Shown here: piece by piece, positions 43,901-51,377 of the stretch
How the letters are laid out: each line of letters opens with the position of its first letter
Numbering within the stretch: the first letter of the stretch is position 1
Source: a virus
Length of the DNA: 56,511 nt
IMG/VR virus record: IMGVR_UViG_3300032291_003763
Coordinates: 1-56,511 of that record
Direction: 5' to 3' (one strand)
Translations under genes and position numbers: made by a program
The notes under the pieces: model-generated
Told to the model about the DNA's origin: nothing
The model's database searches: none
What the model saw: only the letters and a program-made list of their open reading frames with translations

Positions 43901-46900
43901 CAATATCATAACAATCAATGGTAATCTGCAAGTGGGAGATATTATTGAAATTGAAACCAATGAATTTCAATTGGTACAAACCATCAATCAAAACATTGTA
44001 GAAAGTTTTGCAAATTATGGTCAAGCTCTTGATTTGTGCAGCTACAATTGCAGCATGTATGTGGGTGCGCCCAACAGCAGTTATCAAATAATCAAAGGCG
44101 GTGTGGTTGAACGTTTGGTCAATCAAAGTCGTGTGTATGGAGTCACGGCCTGTGGCAATCCTGGAGCTACATTGACTGCTGGAAATACCTTACGTGTCAA
44201 CAATCAAGACGTAGTGGTGCCTGGCACCTGGAACAACAGCTTGATTTACACTGTAAATACCGTGGTCTACAACACTGCCGACGCTGTTACAAGCATATAT
44301 TCTAGTCTGCAAAGTGTGCCAGCCGGTACTGCCTTGACCAACACATCTTATTGGCGTTTGATTCAAACCACTACAGTGTTGTCATCTGTGGACTATCGTG
44401 CGCTGGCTGCGCAGATCAACATTGATGTGCCCAATGCAATAGCATCTGTGGATGAACACTTGCATTTGACCATTGCAGTAAAAAATATTGCAGCAGCAAT
44501 GCCTGGCAATCTTTTACAAGTGGCTCCAGGCAGTATTGGCACTGCATTTGACGACATTGACTTTACCACTTTTGTTTTGACACAAACTATACAGAGCCCA
44601 TACCCAGTGGACTATGCTGGTTTTGGCAGCAGTGTCAGTATTGATGACACCGCTGTCAATTTGGTAGTAGGGGCACCACGCGGCACTTTATACTTGATCA
44701 CTGTGTTTGATCTCAACAACACAGATTTTGACGAAGGCGCTACCGATTTCTTTGATCAAGTTTTGCAAAGCGGTGCTGTATATACCTATGATTTATTGCC
44801 TAGTTCGGACGCATCAGTGACCAACCCTGACAAATTTGTGTTTGGACAACAAATTGACAATCCTGATGTGGCATCTTATGATCAATATGGAACCGCAGTT
44901 GATTACTCATCAGGTGTATTGTTTACAGGAGCACCTGGCAACGAATCTGAAGACAGCACATTGTCTGGCAATTTTGGGCGAGTATTTGTGAGTGTGAACG
45001 AAAACCGTGTGCCGGCCTGGACCACATTACAAAATCAGCAGCCAGTGGTAGATGTTCGATTATTGAATAACGTTTATCTATACGATGTGGTTTCTTCTGA
45101 AACCACACAATATCTGGACTTTTTTGATCCTCTACAGGGCAAAATACTAAGCGCAGCCAGACAAAACATAGATTATCTAGGAGCGATAGATCCTGCCAGC
45201 TACAATGTAGGAGCCAGCGGCATCAATGGCACCACCTGGGGAGAAAATCAAGTGGGCGAAGTATGGTGGGATACCAGCACAGTGCGATTTATCGATCCCA
45301 ACCAAGACGACATTGTGTATGCCAGCAGAAGATGGGGACAGGTGTTTCCAGGCAGCAGTGTGGATGTGTATCAATGGATTGTGAGTCCTACCCCACCGTC
45401 AGACTATGCTGGGGAAGGCACACCACTGACCACTCTCAGCTACGTGGTAAACTCTGTGTTGTCAAACGAAGGCGTGATCAATCTACAGTATTTTTTCTGG
45501 GTGCAAGGTATTACTGTGGTGGCCACAGCCAAAGGCAAAACTCTTCCAGTCAGTGCCGTGGCCAATTACATAGAAAATCCTCGCGCCACTGGTATTGCTT
45601 ATATGGCTGCTATCAATGCCAGCACCGTGGCCATTTACAACGTTGGAGACTTGCTGAATGCCAATGACACTGTGTTGAGCATTGAATTTGATCGTGAGTT
45701 GACCAATGCCAATGTACACACAGAATATGAATTAATAGCACAAGGCAAAGACAGTGCTTGGCTTAGCCAAAATCTTTATCGCAAATTGCAAGACAGTTTT
45801 TGTGGAGTAGACACAGCAGGAAATTTGGTTCCTGACGTGAACCTCAATGCTGGTGAACGATATGGTGTGCAATTTAGACCACGTCAAAGCATGTTTGTCA
45901 ACAGGTTTGCTGCGCTGAAAAATTATTTGTCTCGAGCCAACACAGTTTTGTCACGTTATCCTGTCAGCGAAAATCGATCATTTGATCTTTTAAACAGTCG
46001 AGACCCTGAGCCCACAGCAGGATCAGGCCAATGGAACAAACGAGTGGCCAATTTGGAGATCTTGGGATTTCAAAACATCTATGCAGTGGCCTTGGGTTAC
46101 AATTATCTTGTGGTCAGTGACAGCAACAATGGTGGCCTATGGACCATTTACACAGTTACTGAAACTGTTACTGTTGACGGAACGGTGCGACAACTTGTGT
46201 TAAGCCGAGTGCAAAATTATAACACTAGACAATATTGGAACTACATCAACTGGTATCTGCCTGGCTACAATACCAGCTCAAAAATCATTGTTGAAGTGCC
46301 CAACATTGCTGCCTTGAATGAATTGACTGTGCCGGTGGGCAGCAGTGTAAAAGTCACGGCCAATAGTCAGGGCAAATTTGAAATTTATCTGCGCACTCAA
46401 ACTGGTTTTCAACGTGTGGGTCTACAAGATGGTACCATTGAGTTCAGTGCTGTGCTTTGGAATTACGCTCTAGGACGTTATGGATTTGATCTTGAAGTTT
46501 TTGATGCACAGTATTTTGATCAAGAACCTGTGATCGAAACAAGAAAAATAATTCAGGCCATCAATCAAGAACTTTTTGTAGATGATCTTTTGATTGAGCG
46601 TAACAGAGCGTTGACTCTCATGTTTGATTTTGTATTGAGTGAACAGGGCGCACCCGAGTGGTTGGTCAAGACATCCTTGATTGATGTGGAACATCGTATA
46701 CGTGCGTTGTTGCCATTTCAAAATTACAGTAGAGACAATCAAGAATTTGTAGTAGATTACATTCAAGAAGTCAAACCATATCATGTGCAAATTAGAGAAT
46801 TTAATCTGCGCTATTCAGGCCGTGATGTTTGGCCTGGTGATGTGGCAGATTTTGACTTGCCAGCCTACTATAACACTTCTCTAGAAGTGCCTAGATATAC

Positions 46901-49900
46901 CAGTCCAATACTGTTGCCATACGAAGCTGGCACAGCATTCAACAGCGAAATCAACACACTCAGCAATTTGCCAGCCAACAGCACTGTATGGGACTCTTGG
47001 CCTTACAGTCAATGGTTCAATAATTATTTGTTGTCAGTGATCAGTGTCACAGTGATCAATGGCGGAACCGGCTATGCGGAAATCCCCACAGTTACTTTTG
47101 TACCCAATGCCAATGATCCTGCACCCATACAAGCAGCACAGGCCACGGCAGTGTTGAATGGTGCAGGTCAAGTGGTTGCTATCAACGTTACACAGTCAGG
47201 TTCAGGATATCGTAGCACACCCACAGTGACCATCACTGGCGGCAACGGCTCAGGCGCCACGGCCTATGCACAATTGGTCAACAATGTTGTCAGACAATTT
47301 CGCACAGTGATCCGCTATGATCGCTATCAGTATCAGTCAGCTGTGGTGGACTGGAATTCCAACGGCACCTACGAAAACGGCGCCCTGGTAAGATACCGCA
47401 ATCAGGTATGGTCAGCACAAAATGCCGACGGCAGTTCAGCTGTGATTGGGCCCACATTTGATTTAGAAAACTGGGAGTTGGTGGATCCAGCCACCTATAG
47501 CTATCCAGGCAGTACCGAGGCCACTGGCCTCACTGGTGTAGATCGCACCATGGGATTGTATGTGCCTGGCATCAATGAACCAGGATTGGAACTACCGCTG
47601 TTGGTCAACGGAGTAGACTATCCAGGAGTACAAGTTTGGGGAGATTATTTTACCAACACTGCCACGTTGGATGCCAATTATCAAAGCGAATTTGCAGACA
47701 TATATTTGGGCACAAGATTTGATGACATCAATGTAAACGGTGGTGAATTTGTTGGTCCTTATGAAGGTCATGCTCCTGAAGAACTAGTCAACGGAGCCGA
47801 ATATGACAGTCTAGATTTGAGAGTATACACCAGACCCGGCAGTGATTGGTCTGGTGATGGGCATGGCTTTGCCATTGCCAGCACAAGATACAGTTATGAT
47901 GACAATGTGACCACAGTGCTCAGCTGGGCCAATCTTGTGCAGACACCGTTTCAACTGATTGTAAGCAATATTACCACAGGTCTGGTGCTGACTGAAAATG
48001 TAGATTTTGTAACCAACTGGATAGACAACACAGTGGATGTGCTTGGTGGGGCAGACAATGGAGATATTATCAACATTGATGTGTACGAAATTGGGGGCGG
48101 CAGTCAACTATTTAGAAGCGTATACCCGGCTTCAGAAGTGATTGCCAACAACAACAAAATTCAAATTCCAGTGAACTGGGCAGAGATTTCTGAATGCAAT
48201 ATTTTTGTCAATGGGGAAATCATAGCCGCTCAACCATTGGCGCCTTACACCAACAGTGTGACATGGTCTATCAACAGCACATTTGCCAATAACAGCACAG
48301 TGTTCAACAACAATGAAATTCAATGCACTGCTACCACAGCAGTATTCAATGTGATCAACTGTTCAAATACTTCGGCACTGACTGTGGGCCAGCCCATTGT
48401 GTTCTCAGGCACTGTGTTTGGTGGACTTGTGGCCGGACAAGAATATTATGTTTTGTCAGTCCCCAACAGCATACAATTTTTAGTCACCGCCACTGCAGGC
48501 AGCACAGTGCCAGTGACCCTGACCACAGCAGCTGGCACAATGACTGCATCTCCCAAAGGCACTTATTATCGAGCCATACAAGCTGTGCCAGCTGGTATAC
48601 AATTAAGCAATACTCAATACTGGTTGCCGTTTGTGCCCAGCCAGTACACTGAAATCACCATCACTGCTGCCATCTCTGCTGGCGACGCATTGTCAATACT
48701 GGTGCTGGGCACTACTACAGTAATTCCAGTTACCACAACCACAGTGACCAGCAATGCAATTGCACTCTCAGCATCCACAAACTCACTGGTCGTAGGGCAA
48801 ACAGTTATCTTCAATGGCTACAGCTTGGGGGGCATTGCCACTGATGTGGTGTATCAGATTCTGGCCATTGTTGGCCCAGCTGAAATCACCATAACCCAAG
48901 ATGGTGCGACTCCTGTGGCCTTGATCACAGACACCGCAGACTGGACCAAACAATTGGTGGCCAAATTTATACCGCCAAATTTGGCCAGTTGGAGCACACC
49001 AGTGATCGAACATTTTGTTGTGGATGCAGGTATTCAGACCCTAGGTTCAGTCACAGTAAGTGATGTGCCTCAAGGAACCAATGCTGCCAACATGGTGGTG
49101 CTACGCAACGGTGTAAGGTTAACCGGTCCTGCATGCATTGAATGGACTGGCGACGACACCACTACAGAATTTGGTTTGCCGCAGCGACTGGGTGTGAGTT
49201 TTTCTCAAGCTACCATTGACCCAGTGACTGACATTCAGGTCTATGTCAACAATGTGTTACAACTGCAATCTTTTGGTGCCATTGTTGGCACATACAGTGT
49301 GACCAACTATGATGGCAGCAACACTCCAGGTCGCCAGATTGTATTTGTAAATCCACCTGCTGATGGTGATGTAATTTTGATTGCAGTGTCTACCTTGGCC
49401 GATTGTCTCTACGACTATGATCCCAGTGCACCAACGTTTGGTAATCAACTGCAAATTTTGCCAGCATTGAATATCAATGATTTGATTTCTGTGATCACCT
49501 GGAACGATACCAGTCAACAGCAGGCCTTGACCCAGGCATTTTATGGACCGGTGATCACTGGAACAACCATCACAGAAGGCTATGACGATACCAACTATGA
49601 CAGTGGCTCAGTATCCGGCGCACCTGGCAGCTTTGATTATGCTTTAGGCGTGCTTGTTGCTCAAAATAATTTTGATCTGGGTCGAATCAATGTCAATGCT
49701 GGTCGACTGTGGGTCAGCCTCAACGGTTTACGGTTGTTTGAAGGCGAGGATTTCACTGTGTCTGGTACTCAGTTGGTGCTGTCTTCTGGAGCAATTCAAA
49801 CCAACCAGGTGTTGACTGTGACTCAATTTACCAGCAGTGTGGTGCCTGAGGCAGTGGCTTTTAGAATTTTTCAGGACATGCGTGGAGTACAAGCTACCTA

Positions 49901-50582
49901 CAGAATGACCACAGCCACTACCACAGTGTTGACACAAGATGTCACTGCCACTGCTGATGTCATATATGTGGCGTCTGTGGATGGATTAACTGAACCTGAT
50001 CTGACAAATGGTGCATTTGGAGTGATAACTGTTGGTGCTGAACGCATTATGTACCGAGTGCGAGACACTGTGACCAACACAGTGTCAGGATTACAGCGCG
50101 GCACAGCAGGCACCGCAACAAATTCACACGCAAGTGGCACCGTAGTGTATAATCTAGGACCAGGCAATTTATTGAATCAAAATTATCAAGACTACGTGGT
50201 TCGCGATACTGGCATGGGCGACGGTACCACTGTGGTATTCTATGCACCCAACATTAATATTTCTGATTTTGGTGATTCTAGTACAGCGTATGTAGAAAGC
50301 ATCGAAGTGTATGTGGGAGGAATTCGTCAATACAACTATTCGCAGCCTGAAGCTCAATCACAGTATCGCTATATTGTGACAGATTTTGGGCCTTTGGCGG
50401 TGGAATTTATCACAGACAATGATCCTGTGGCTCCGTTGCTACCGCCAGCAGCCGGCAGTGAAGTTACAATATTACAACGACGTGGTGTGACTTGGTATGC
50501 ACCCGGGGTTGGCACCCCCAGCAATGGTGTTGCATTGCAAGAAACTGACACCATAGCCGCAAGGTTTTTGTGTGACAGATAA
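34944..50582 (+). CDS. Giant 5212-residue baseplate/fibre-like structural protein (gp7 position)
   Basis: One uninterrupted frame of 15.6 kb following gp6. The first 150 residues (VDFLPEIFQTPVNKQFLAAT, YYTWDPFIDYDSFINFSQYY) are a conserved start in large post-gp6 proteins of marine T4-like phages, so a gp7-like wedge role is plausible. The rest is beta-rich: a 75-residue module at about 556, 4462 and 4600; five W-x-Y-x-x-G-x-x-V carbohydrate-binding-like modules near 1933, 2370, 3095, 4135 and 4438-4550; and seven FG-GAP-like blades at about 2340, 2538, 2604, 2895, 3023, 3225 and 3313. A conserved helical region lies near 3640-3950 (FRPRQSMFVNRFAALKNYL; VKPYHVQIREFNLRYSGRDV). No transmembrane segment or signal peptide. 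Coupled to gp6. Confidence 0.85.
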   Translation: MARTRSVDFLPEIFQTPVNKQFLAATLDQLIQEPKFKKTQGFIGRTVGPGVNPNDAYVVEPGKTRQDYQLEPGVVSLKPDTNVINNVITYPGINDAVALQGGNIDRADLLYNSDYYTWDPFIDYDSFINFSQYYWLPSGPSTVDVNSSGVPLQQNFSVTRGTDSYLFSGQTGANPTLYLVRGGNYNFAVAQNATETVNYRVANDASSSYQIQQQTNPTLTLVRGNTYVFELNLNGDYPFWIKTEPSLGTGDAYQTGVRRNGSAFGDITFVVPQDAPDTLYYTSQNFTNMQGILQIVDGQSGTGPGFWIQTAPGISGTVPSTPNISSRNVLGVINNGTDLGTIEFEVPSKTAQQFYYNLPNVGPVDFLTDLPFNEINNQPLATFIQTQGGIDGVTYLQNRTLVFTSTEESGWVNGASTVAPADRYQIWQINIVSVLGVDVINLVKIANIGFNQKFTLAYGNQYSNTSWYKNNLGLFQQIPLLSAVTSELYYQDSTNPDLFGRIVLLDPDQQNTIFIDNILGQSAYTSPNGVVFTNGLKVRFTGDVIPASAASNSAQFTCTATTAGSNLITCSSTAGLYEGIEIVFSGTTAGGIVPGDVYYVKSIAANGIQFSISTVVDGATYAVSTATVAGFTATATSNNEFYVSGVGTAIALLPVRNFVTPETYVVDANDSTIATEPDEVDYLTIDRASNDLNAWTRSNRWFHVDVITAAAGYNNTVIELNNNYRAKRPIISFRPGIRLFNMGVQGKQPVDVIDFETTDAFSEVEGSTGYAIDGYSLVDGSRVIFAADLDPDVRNKIYTVQFIEPDSVPPLITQPIIHLSLTSDGLVVPTQSTVCLEGNDLKGITFWYDGVEWLQAQQKTSVQQAPLFDVYDASGFSFANTNSYPSSTFVGSKLFSYAVGDTSVIDPILKFPLQYLNINNVGDIVFENNLYKDTFVYVVDNVSTTADISSGLAREYANIIDYTKLIGWQPAAATSQQYQQFRFVYTGQTLTLDVAVSTTTVMPVLKIYVGSNFVSPNDYTYRVGSRSTVITFDQEYLLTDVIEVLALSDQSSTVGFYQVPVNLQNNPLNSNSNSFTLGTIRTQYQTICENLPALTGPIAGANNTRDLGNLVPYGLTILQHSAPMTLAGYFLRSDQYNIWSSMQFNSNEYLKFKGQLLNAVTQQTIQFQGTADVLDTALADITLGRVETQPFYWSDMLPAGAVYTTLNYTVSRTTTNTFDVTQVYNYTSANYLGMNVYLNNVILMRDRDYTVATDGPRITVLINLTLGDQLMIREYADTAGNFVPNTPTKLGLYPAWRPEIVTIQTTSGAQTVIIGHDGSQTRTFDDIRDDVLLEFETRIFNNLKLDGNPVPLTATDVIPGQFRSTGYSLDQINNILGTDFLSYVAWNKLDYKTQDYQANNEFSWNYSDSQSRLDNNSVPGAWRGINRLYYDTQQPQLVPWELLGFTIKPSWWQDRYGPAPYSQDNLVLWEDLEAGYVADPVAPYYLPQYARPGLLSVIPTGTEGQLLSPFDSVISTFDAQTFRKSWSLGDGGPVEASWWNSSAYPFAVMRLLALTQTAKFFALFADRDLYKFNSDYGQYLYDNRYRLNANRIEVYGNGVSKASYINWIVDYNRQSGLDSTNDLSNDLDFIDVRLCYRMASFSDKQYIKIYTEKSSPNSVNTTFLIPDENYNLVLYKNQPFDRASYSAVVIQKSGLGYAVFGYSTSQPYFTVQQSMSSGLLQTYTVAGVTVKVSTVYTDNTVNIPYGYVFASTTAVADFLLSYGQYLQRQGLTFEDSTNGYILNWPQMVTEFLYWSQQGWDESALINLNPLAFKLSVTKPQAVVDSIQAQTTDNILLDQNRRELFTRNLIITRLDNTFTVEPANEQTLSFIDVKYTSYEHMIVLDNSSLFGDVIYDPITGARQSRLNLTAVTTTEWNGSVDAQGFVLNQNNIEEWSSDRTYTKGEIVLFKGAYWSAATIVQPTAVFNANDWIKSDTDQIQLGLLPNLATKADQLTNSYNINSANLESDNDLLSYGLIGFRPREYMTSLNLDDVSQVNVYRQFLDSKGTVLSAELFSQVNLGKEAADYDIFENWAVQRAVYGANANRSYVQLRLDQALLDANPSVIQVINTQQTSKADQTVLVSEIWRESFPITSPDFLPTTTDLPTDTALPSAGYVNLDDVDITVFDINNTDSLSASIDSIGVGTTVWVAKINDYDWAIYRTQAVPGTISHVCDNLDGTSLVIFTQPHELSVGDKLIIKFFDLEVNGVYTVLTVPSLEKITVAFSFTGDRTVVNGTGLGFTLTTQRVAQASDILLLPYANTIEPGARVWVDNNGNGSWAVLEKQEVFSELLSVSPAVKDINQQYGTAVAQAQNRFAALVGSPLYRLPETFSQWSINDTYTPGEIVVVPDPVQAEFFQCKNAVAVAGVVNIYNTSYWTPYNISAQPQRGAVYVYVKNNSETYSPISPLAPEDAVLSLDVFHVSGTSTNASISGTVLTLGGTVIGSFEPGMILTGNNVVSDTTILAQLTGTAGLAGTYSISVDYTALSPVSATAVAANVPAVRNLGAALTFGNQAWAAAGAPGSLGSTGTADNGYAVVIYRAPELGAAGTIPFANWQLLTSPNSVIAAEKFGSAVAMSQDERWLYVAAAGNNAVHAYAQVPWEDQKIRAFSDGVTKSYFIGNTIQIDQDTQLTVLVEGNKQTLGVDYTVTELLTQVIFVTAPAQGEFIEIVRTSRILLDQQVSYDVVQSATSGAGTGAKFTVVYQRNQVGPTVSQPSNTVGSVSVSAGGVNYVVGNTITLSAASFGGQSVNGAITLTVLGVDATTGAVSTFSVAYTPTVLATQFSLNEYLYTVDSVYSFSVLVDGVLQRPGIDYGYSGLNDDITFINVPVAGAAILIRAESYYEYCDTITNVNSVSGDQFGYSVSTSTDGRQILIGANQTTVDTDDQAGTVYVYDRCVQKFIYGTDGSTVTFTVLGTVNSPVAVLVNGEFFTNEISAAPNATNTFTVSGNIITINGNLQVGDIIEIETNEFQLVQTINQNIVESFANYGQALDLCSYNCSMYVGAPNSSYQIIKGGVVERLVNQSRVYGVTACGNPGATLTAGNTLRVNNQDVVVPGTWNNSLIYTVNTVVYNTADAVTSIYSSLQSVPAGTALTNTSYWRLIQTTTVLSSVDYRALAAQINIDVPNAIASVDEHLHLTIAVKNIAAAMPGNLLQVAPGSIGTAFDDIDFTTFVLTQTIQSPYPVDYAGFGSSVSIDDTAVNLVVGAPRGTLYLITVFDLNNTDFDEGATDFFDQVLQSGAVYTYDLLPSSDASVTNPDKFVFGQQIDNPDVASYDQYGTAVDYSSGVLFTGAPGNESEDSTLSGNFGRVFVSVNENRVPAWTTLQNQQPVVDVRLLNNVYLYDVVSSETTQYLDFFDPLQGKILSAARQNIDYLGAIDPASYNVGASGINGTTWGENQVGEVWWDTSTVRFIDPNQDDIVYASRRWGQVFPGSSVDVYQWIVSPTPPSDYAGEGTPLTTLSYVVNSVLSNEGVINLQYFFWVQGITVVATAKGKTLPVSAVANYIENPRATGIAYMAAINASTVAIYNVGDLLNANDTVLSIEFDRELTNANVHTEYELIAQGKDSAWLSQNLYRKLQDSFCGVDTAGNLVPDVNLNAGERYGVQFRPRQSMFVNRFAALKNYLSRANTVLSRYPVSENRSFDLLNSRDPEPTAGSGQWNKRVANLEILGFQNIYAVALGYNYLVVSDSNNGGLWTIYTVTETVTVDGTVRQLVLSRVQNYNTRQYWNYINWYLPGYNTSSKIIVEVPNIAALNELTVPVGSSVKVTANSQGKFEIYLRTQTGFQRVGLQDGTIEFSAVLWNYALGRYGFDLEVFDAQYFDQEPVIETRKIIQAINQELFVDDLLIERNRALTLMFDFVLSEQGAPEWLVKTSLIDVEHRIRALLPFQNYSRDNQEFVVDYIQEVKPYHVQIREFNLRYSGRDVWPGDVADFDLPAYYNTSLEVPRYTSPILLPYEAGTAFNSEINTLSNLPANSTVWDSWPYSQWFNNYLLSVISVTVINGGTGYAEIPTVTFVPNANDPAPIQAAQATAVLNGAGQVVAINVTQSGSGYRSTPTVTITGGNGSGATAYAQLVNNVVRQFRTVIRYDRYQYQSAVVDWNSNGTYENGALVRYRNQVWSAQNADGSSAVIGPTFDLENWELVDPATYSYPGSTEATGLTGVDRTMGLYVPGINEPGLELPLLVNGVDYPGVQVWGDYFTNTATLDANYQSEFADIYLGTRFDDINVNGGEFVGPYEGHAPEELVNGAEYDSLDLRVYTRPGSDWSGDGHGFAIASTRYSYDDNVTTVLSWANLVQTPFQLIVSNITTGLVLTENVDFVTNWIDNTVDVLGGADNGDIINIDVYEIGGGSQLFRSVYPASEVIANNNKIQIPVNWAEISECNIFVNGEIIAAQPLAPYTNSVTWSINSTFANNSTVFNNNEIQCTATTAVFNVINCSNTSALTVGQPIVFSGTVFGGLVAGQEYYVLSVPNSIQFLVTATAGSTVPVTLTTAAGTMTASPKGTYYRAIQAVPAGIQLSNTQYWLPFVPSQYTEITITAAISAGDALSILVLGTTTVIPVTTTTVTSNAIALSASTNSLVVGQTVIFNGYSLGGIATDVVYQILAIVGPAEITITQDGATPVALITDTADWTKQLVAKFIPPNLASWSTPVIEHFVVDAGIQTLGSVTVSDVPQGTNAANMVVLRNGVRLTGPACIEWTGDDTTTEFGLPQRLGVSFSQATIDPVTDIQVYVNNVLQLQSFGAIVGTYSVTNYDGSNTPGRQIVFVNPPADGDVILIAVSTLADCLYDYDPSAPTFGNQLQILPALNINDLISVITWNDTSQQQALTQAFYGPVITGTTITEGYDDTNYDSGSVSGAPGSFDYALGVLVAQNNFDLGRINVNAGRLWVSLNGLRLFEGEDFTVSGTQLVLSSGAIQTNQVLTVTQFTSSVVPEAVAFRIFQDMRGVQATYRMTTATTTVLTQDVTATADVIYVASVDGLTEPDLTNGAFGVITVGAERIMYRVRDTVTNTVSGLQRGTAGTATNSHASGTVVYNLGPGNLLNQNYQDYVVRDTGMGDGTTVVFYAPNINISDFGDSSTAYVESIEVYVGGIRQYNYSQPEAQSQYRYIVTDFGPLAVEFITDNDPVAPLLPPAAGSEVTILQRRGVTWYAPGVGTPSNGVALQETDTIAARFLCDR

Positions 50583-50586
50583 CCAG

Positions 50587-50594
50587 GATAAATA
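50587..50594 (+). promoter_or_regulatory. Late promoter element (GATAAATA)
   Basis: GGATAAATAAAAG, just after the stop of the giant gene and 7 bases before the ATG of a 49-residue gene. It fits NATAAATA. A start at the usual distance would fall near 50600. Confidence 0.45.
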
Positions 50595-50601
50595 AAAGAC
50601 C

Positions 50602-50751
50602 ATGGCAAACACATCACAAGATCAAACTAAACCTCAAACTCAACCACCTGCAACACGCCGTCCCAACGAAACAGGCACCATCAGTGTACAGGCCTATATG
50701 AGAATTTTTGACCCAAAGACCCAAAAAACTTTGGTGGAGGGGCGAGCATGA
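50602..50751 (+). CDS. 49-residue protein related to the start of the next gene
   Basis: A small gene between the giant protein and the 201-residue structural protein, ending TGA at 50749-50751 in an ATGA overlap with the next ATG. The first 25 residues are Q/T/P-rich (KPQTQPPATRRPNETG). The end VQAYMRIFDPKTQKTLVEGR closely resembles residues 9-26 of the following protein (EGFIKIHDPKTGEVLVEK). It thus looks like a truncated duplicate of that N-terminal domain or a separate small virion peptide. A late-promoter element lies just upstream, supporting expression. Confidence 0.6.
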   Translation: MANTSQDQTKPQTQPPATRRPNETGTISVQAYMRIFDPKTQKTLVEGRA

Positions 50752-51353
50752 TTCAGTCAGGGCTGTGTAAAATTGAAGGATTTATCAAGATACATGATCC
50801 CAAAACTGGTGAAGTGTTGGTGGAAAAAAAGAATGCCATTCACTATGAAAACATCAGTTTGGCCATGGCACAAACGCTGAGTGATCGAAACACTGGTTAT
50901 ATCTACCAAATGGCATTTGGTAATGGCGGCAGTTCGGTGGACCCCACTGGTGTTATCACATATTTGCCCCCAAACACCACAGGACAGAACGCTGACCTGT
51001 ACAATCAAACCTATGCCAAGGTTGTAGACGACAATTCAGCAGCTGACACAGATCCTGAAAACAACAAGATGACTCCATTGCATGTGAGTGGCAACGTATA
51101 CAGCGATATTCTTGTGACCTGCTTGTTGGACTATGGCGAACCCCCTGAACAACAGGCCTTTGATAACTCAACCAATTTCAACGGTGAATTTGTGTTTGAC
51201 GAATTGGGATTGAAAACTTGGAATGGTGCAGCAGATAATTTGCGGTTGATCACCCATGTGATTTTTCACCCTGTACAAAAGAGTTTGAATCGTCAGATTC
51301 AAATTGATTACACACTGCGTATTCAAACGCTGAGCAACATAAATGCTGTATAA
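50748..51353 (+). CDS. Virion structural protein, baseplate/fibre attachment-like
   Basis: 201 residues. IEGFIKIHDPKTGEVLVEKK, then NAIHYENISLAMAQTLSDRN, then GYIYQMAFGNGGSSVDPTGV is a conserved start in uncharacterised structural proteins near the fibre genes of marine T4-like phages. The rest is beta-rich (VFDELGLKTWNGAADNLRLI; IQIDYTLRIQTLS). No enzymatic motif. Ribosome binding site GGTGGAGGGG before the ATG, 4-base overlap with the 49-residue gene upstream. It probably links fibres to the baseplate, by position only. Confidence 0.72.
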   Translation: MIQSGLCKIEGFIKIHDPKTGEVLVEKKNAIHYENISLAMAQTLSDRNTGYIYQMAFGNGGSSVDPTGVITYLPPNTTGQNADLYNQTYAKVVDDNSAADTDPENNKMTPLHVSGNVYSDILVTCLLDYGEPPEQQAFDNSTNFNGEFVFDELGLKTWNGAADNLRLITHVIFHPVQKSLNRQIQIDYTLRIQTLSNINAV

Positions 51354-51356
51354 ATA
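51349..51356 (+). promoter_or_regulatory. Perfect T4 late promoter octamer (TATAAATA) before the fibre gene
   Basis: TGTATAAATATGG contains an exact TATAAATA overlapping the stop of the upstream gene, with 21 bases to the ATG at 51378. The spacing allows a proper leader, making this the best late promoter of the window. Confidence 0.65.
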
Positions 51357-51377
51357 TGGCAACTAGGAACCTTTGAC

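Noticed and set aside
34944-50582. The giant gene as an assembly artefact of fused genes
   Set aside because: The frame is uninterrupted over 15.6 kb, domain-like beta modules continue across it, and no internal start with a ribosome binding site next to a stop suggested separate genes.
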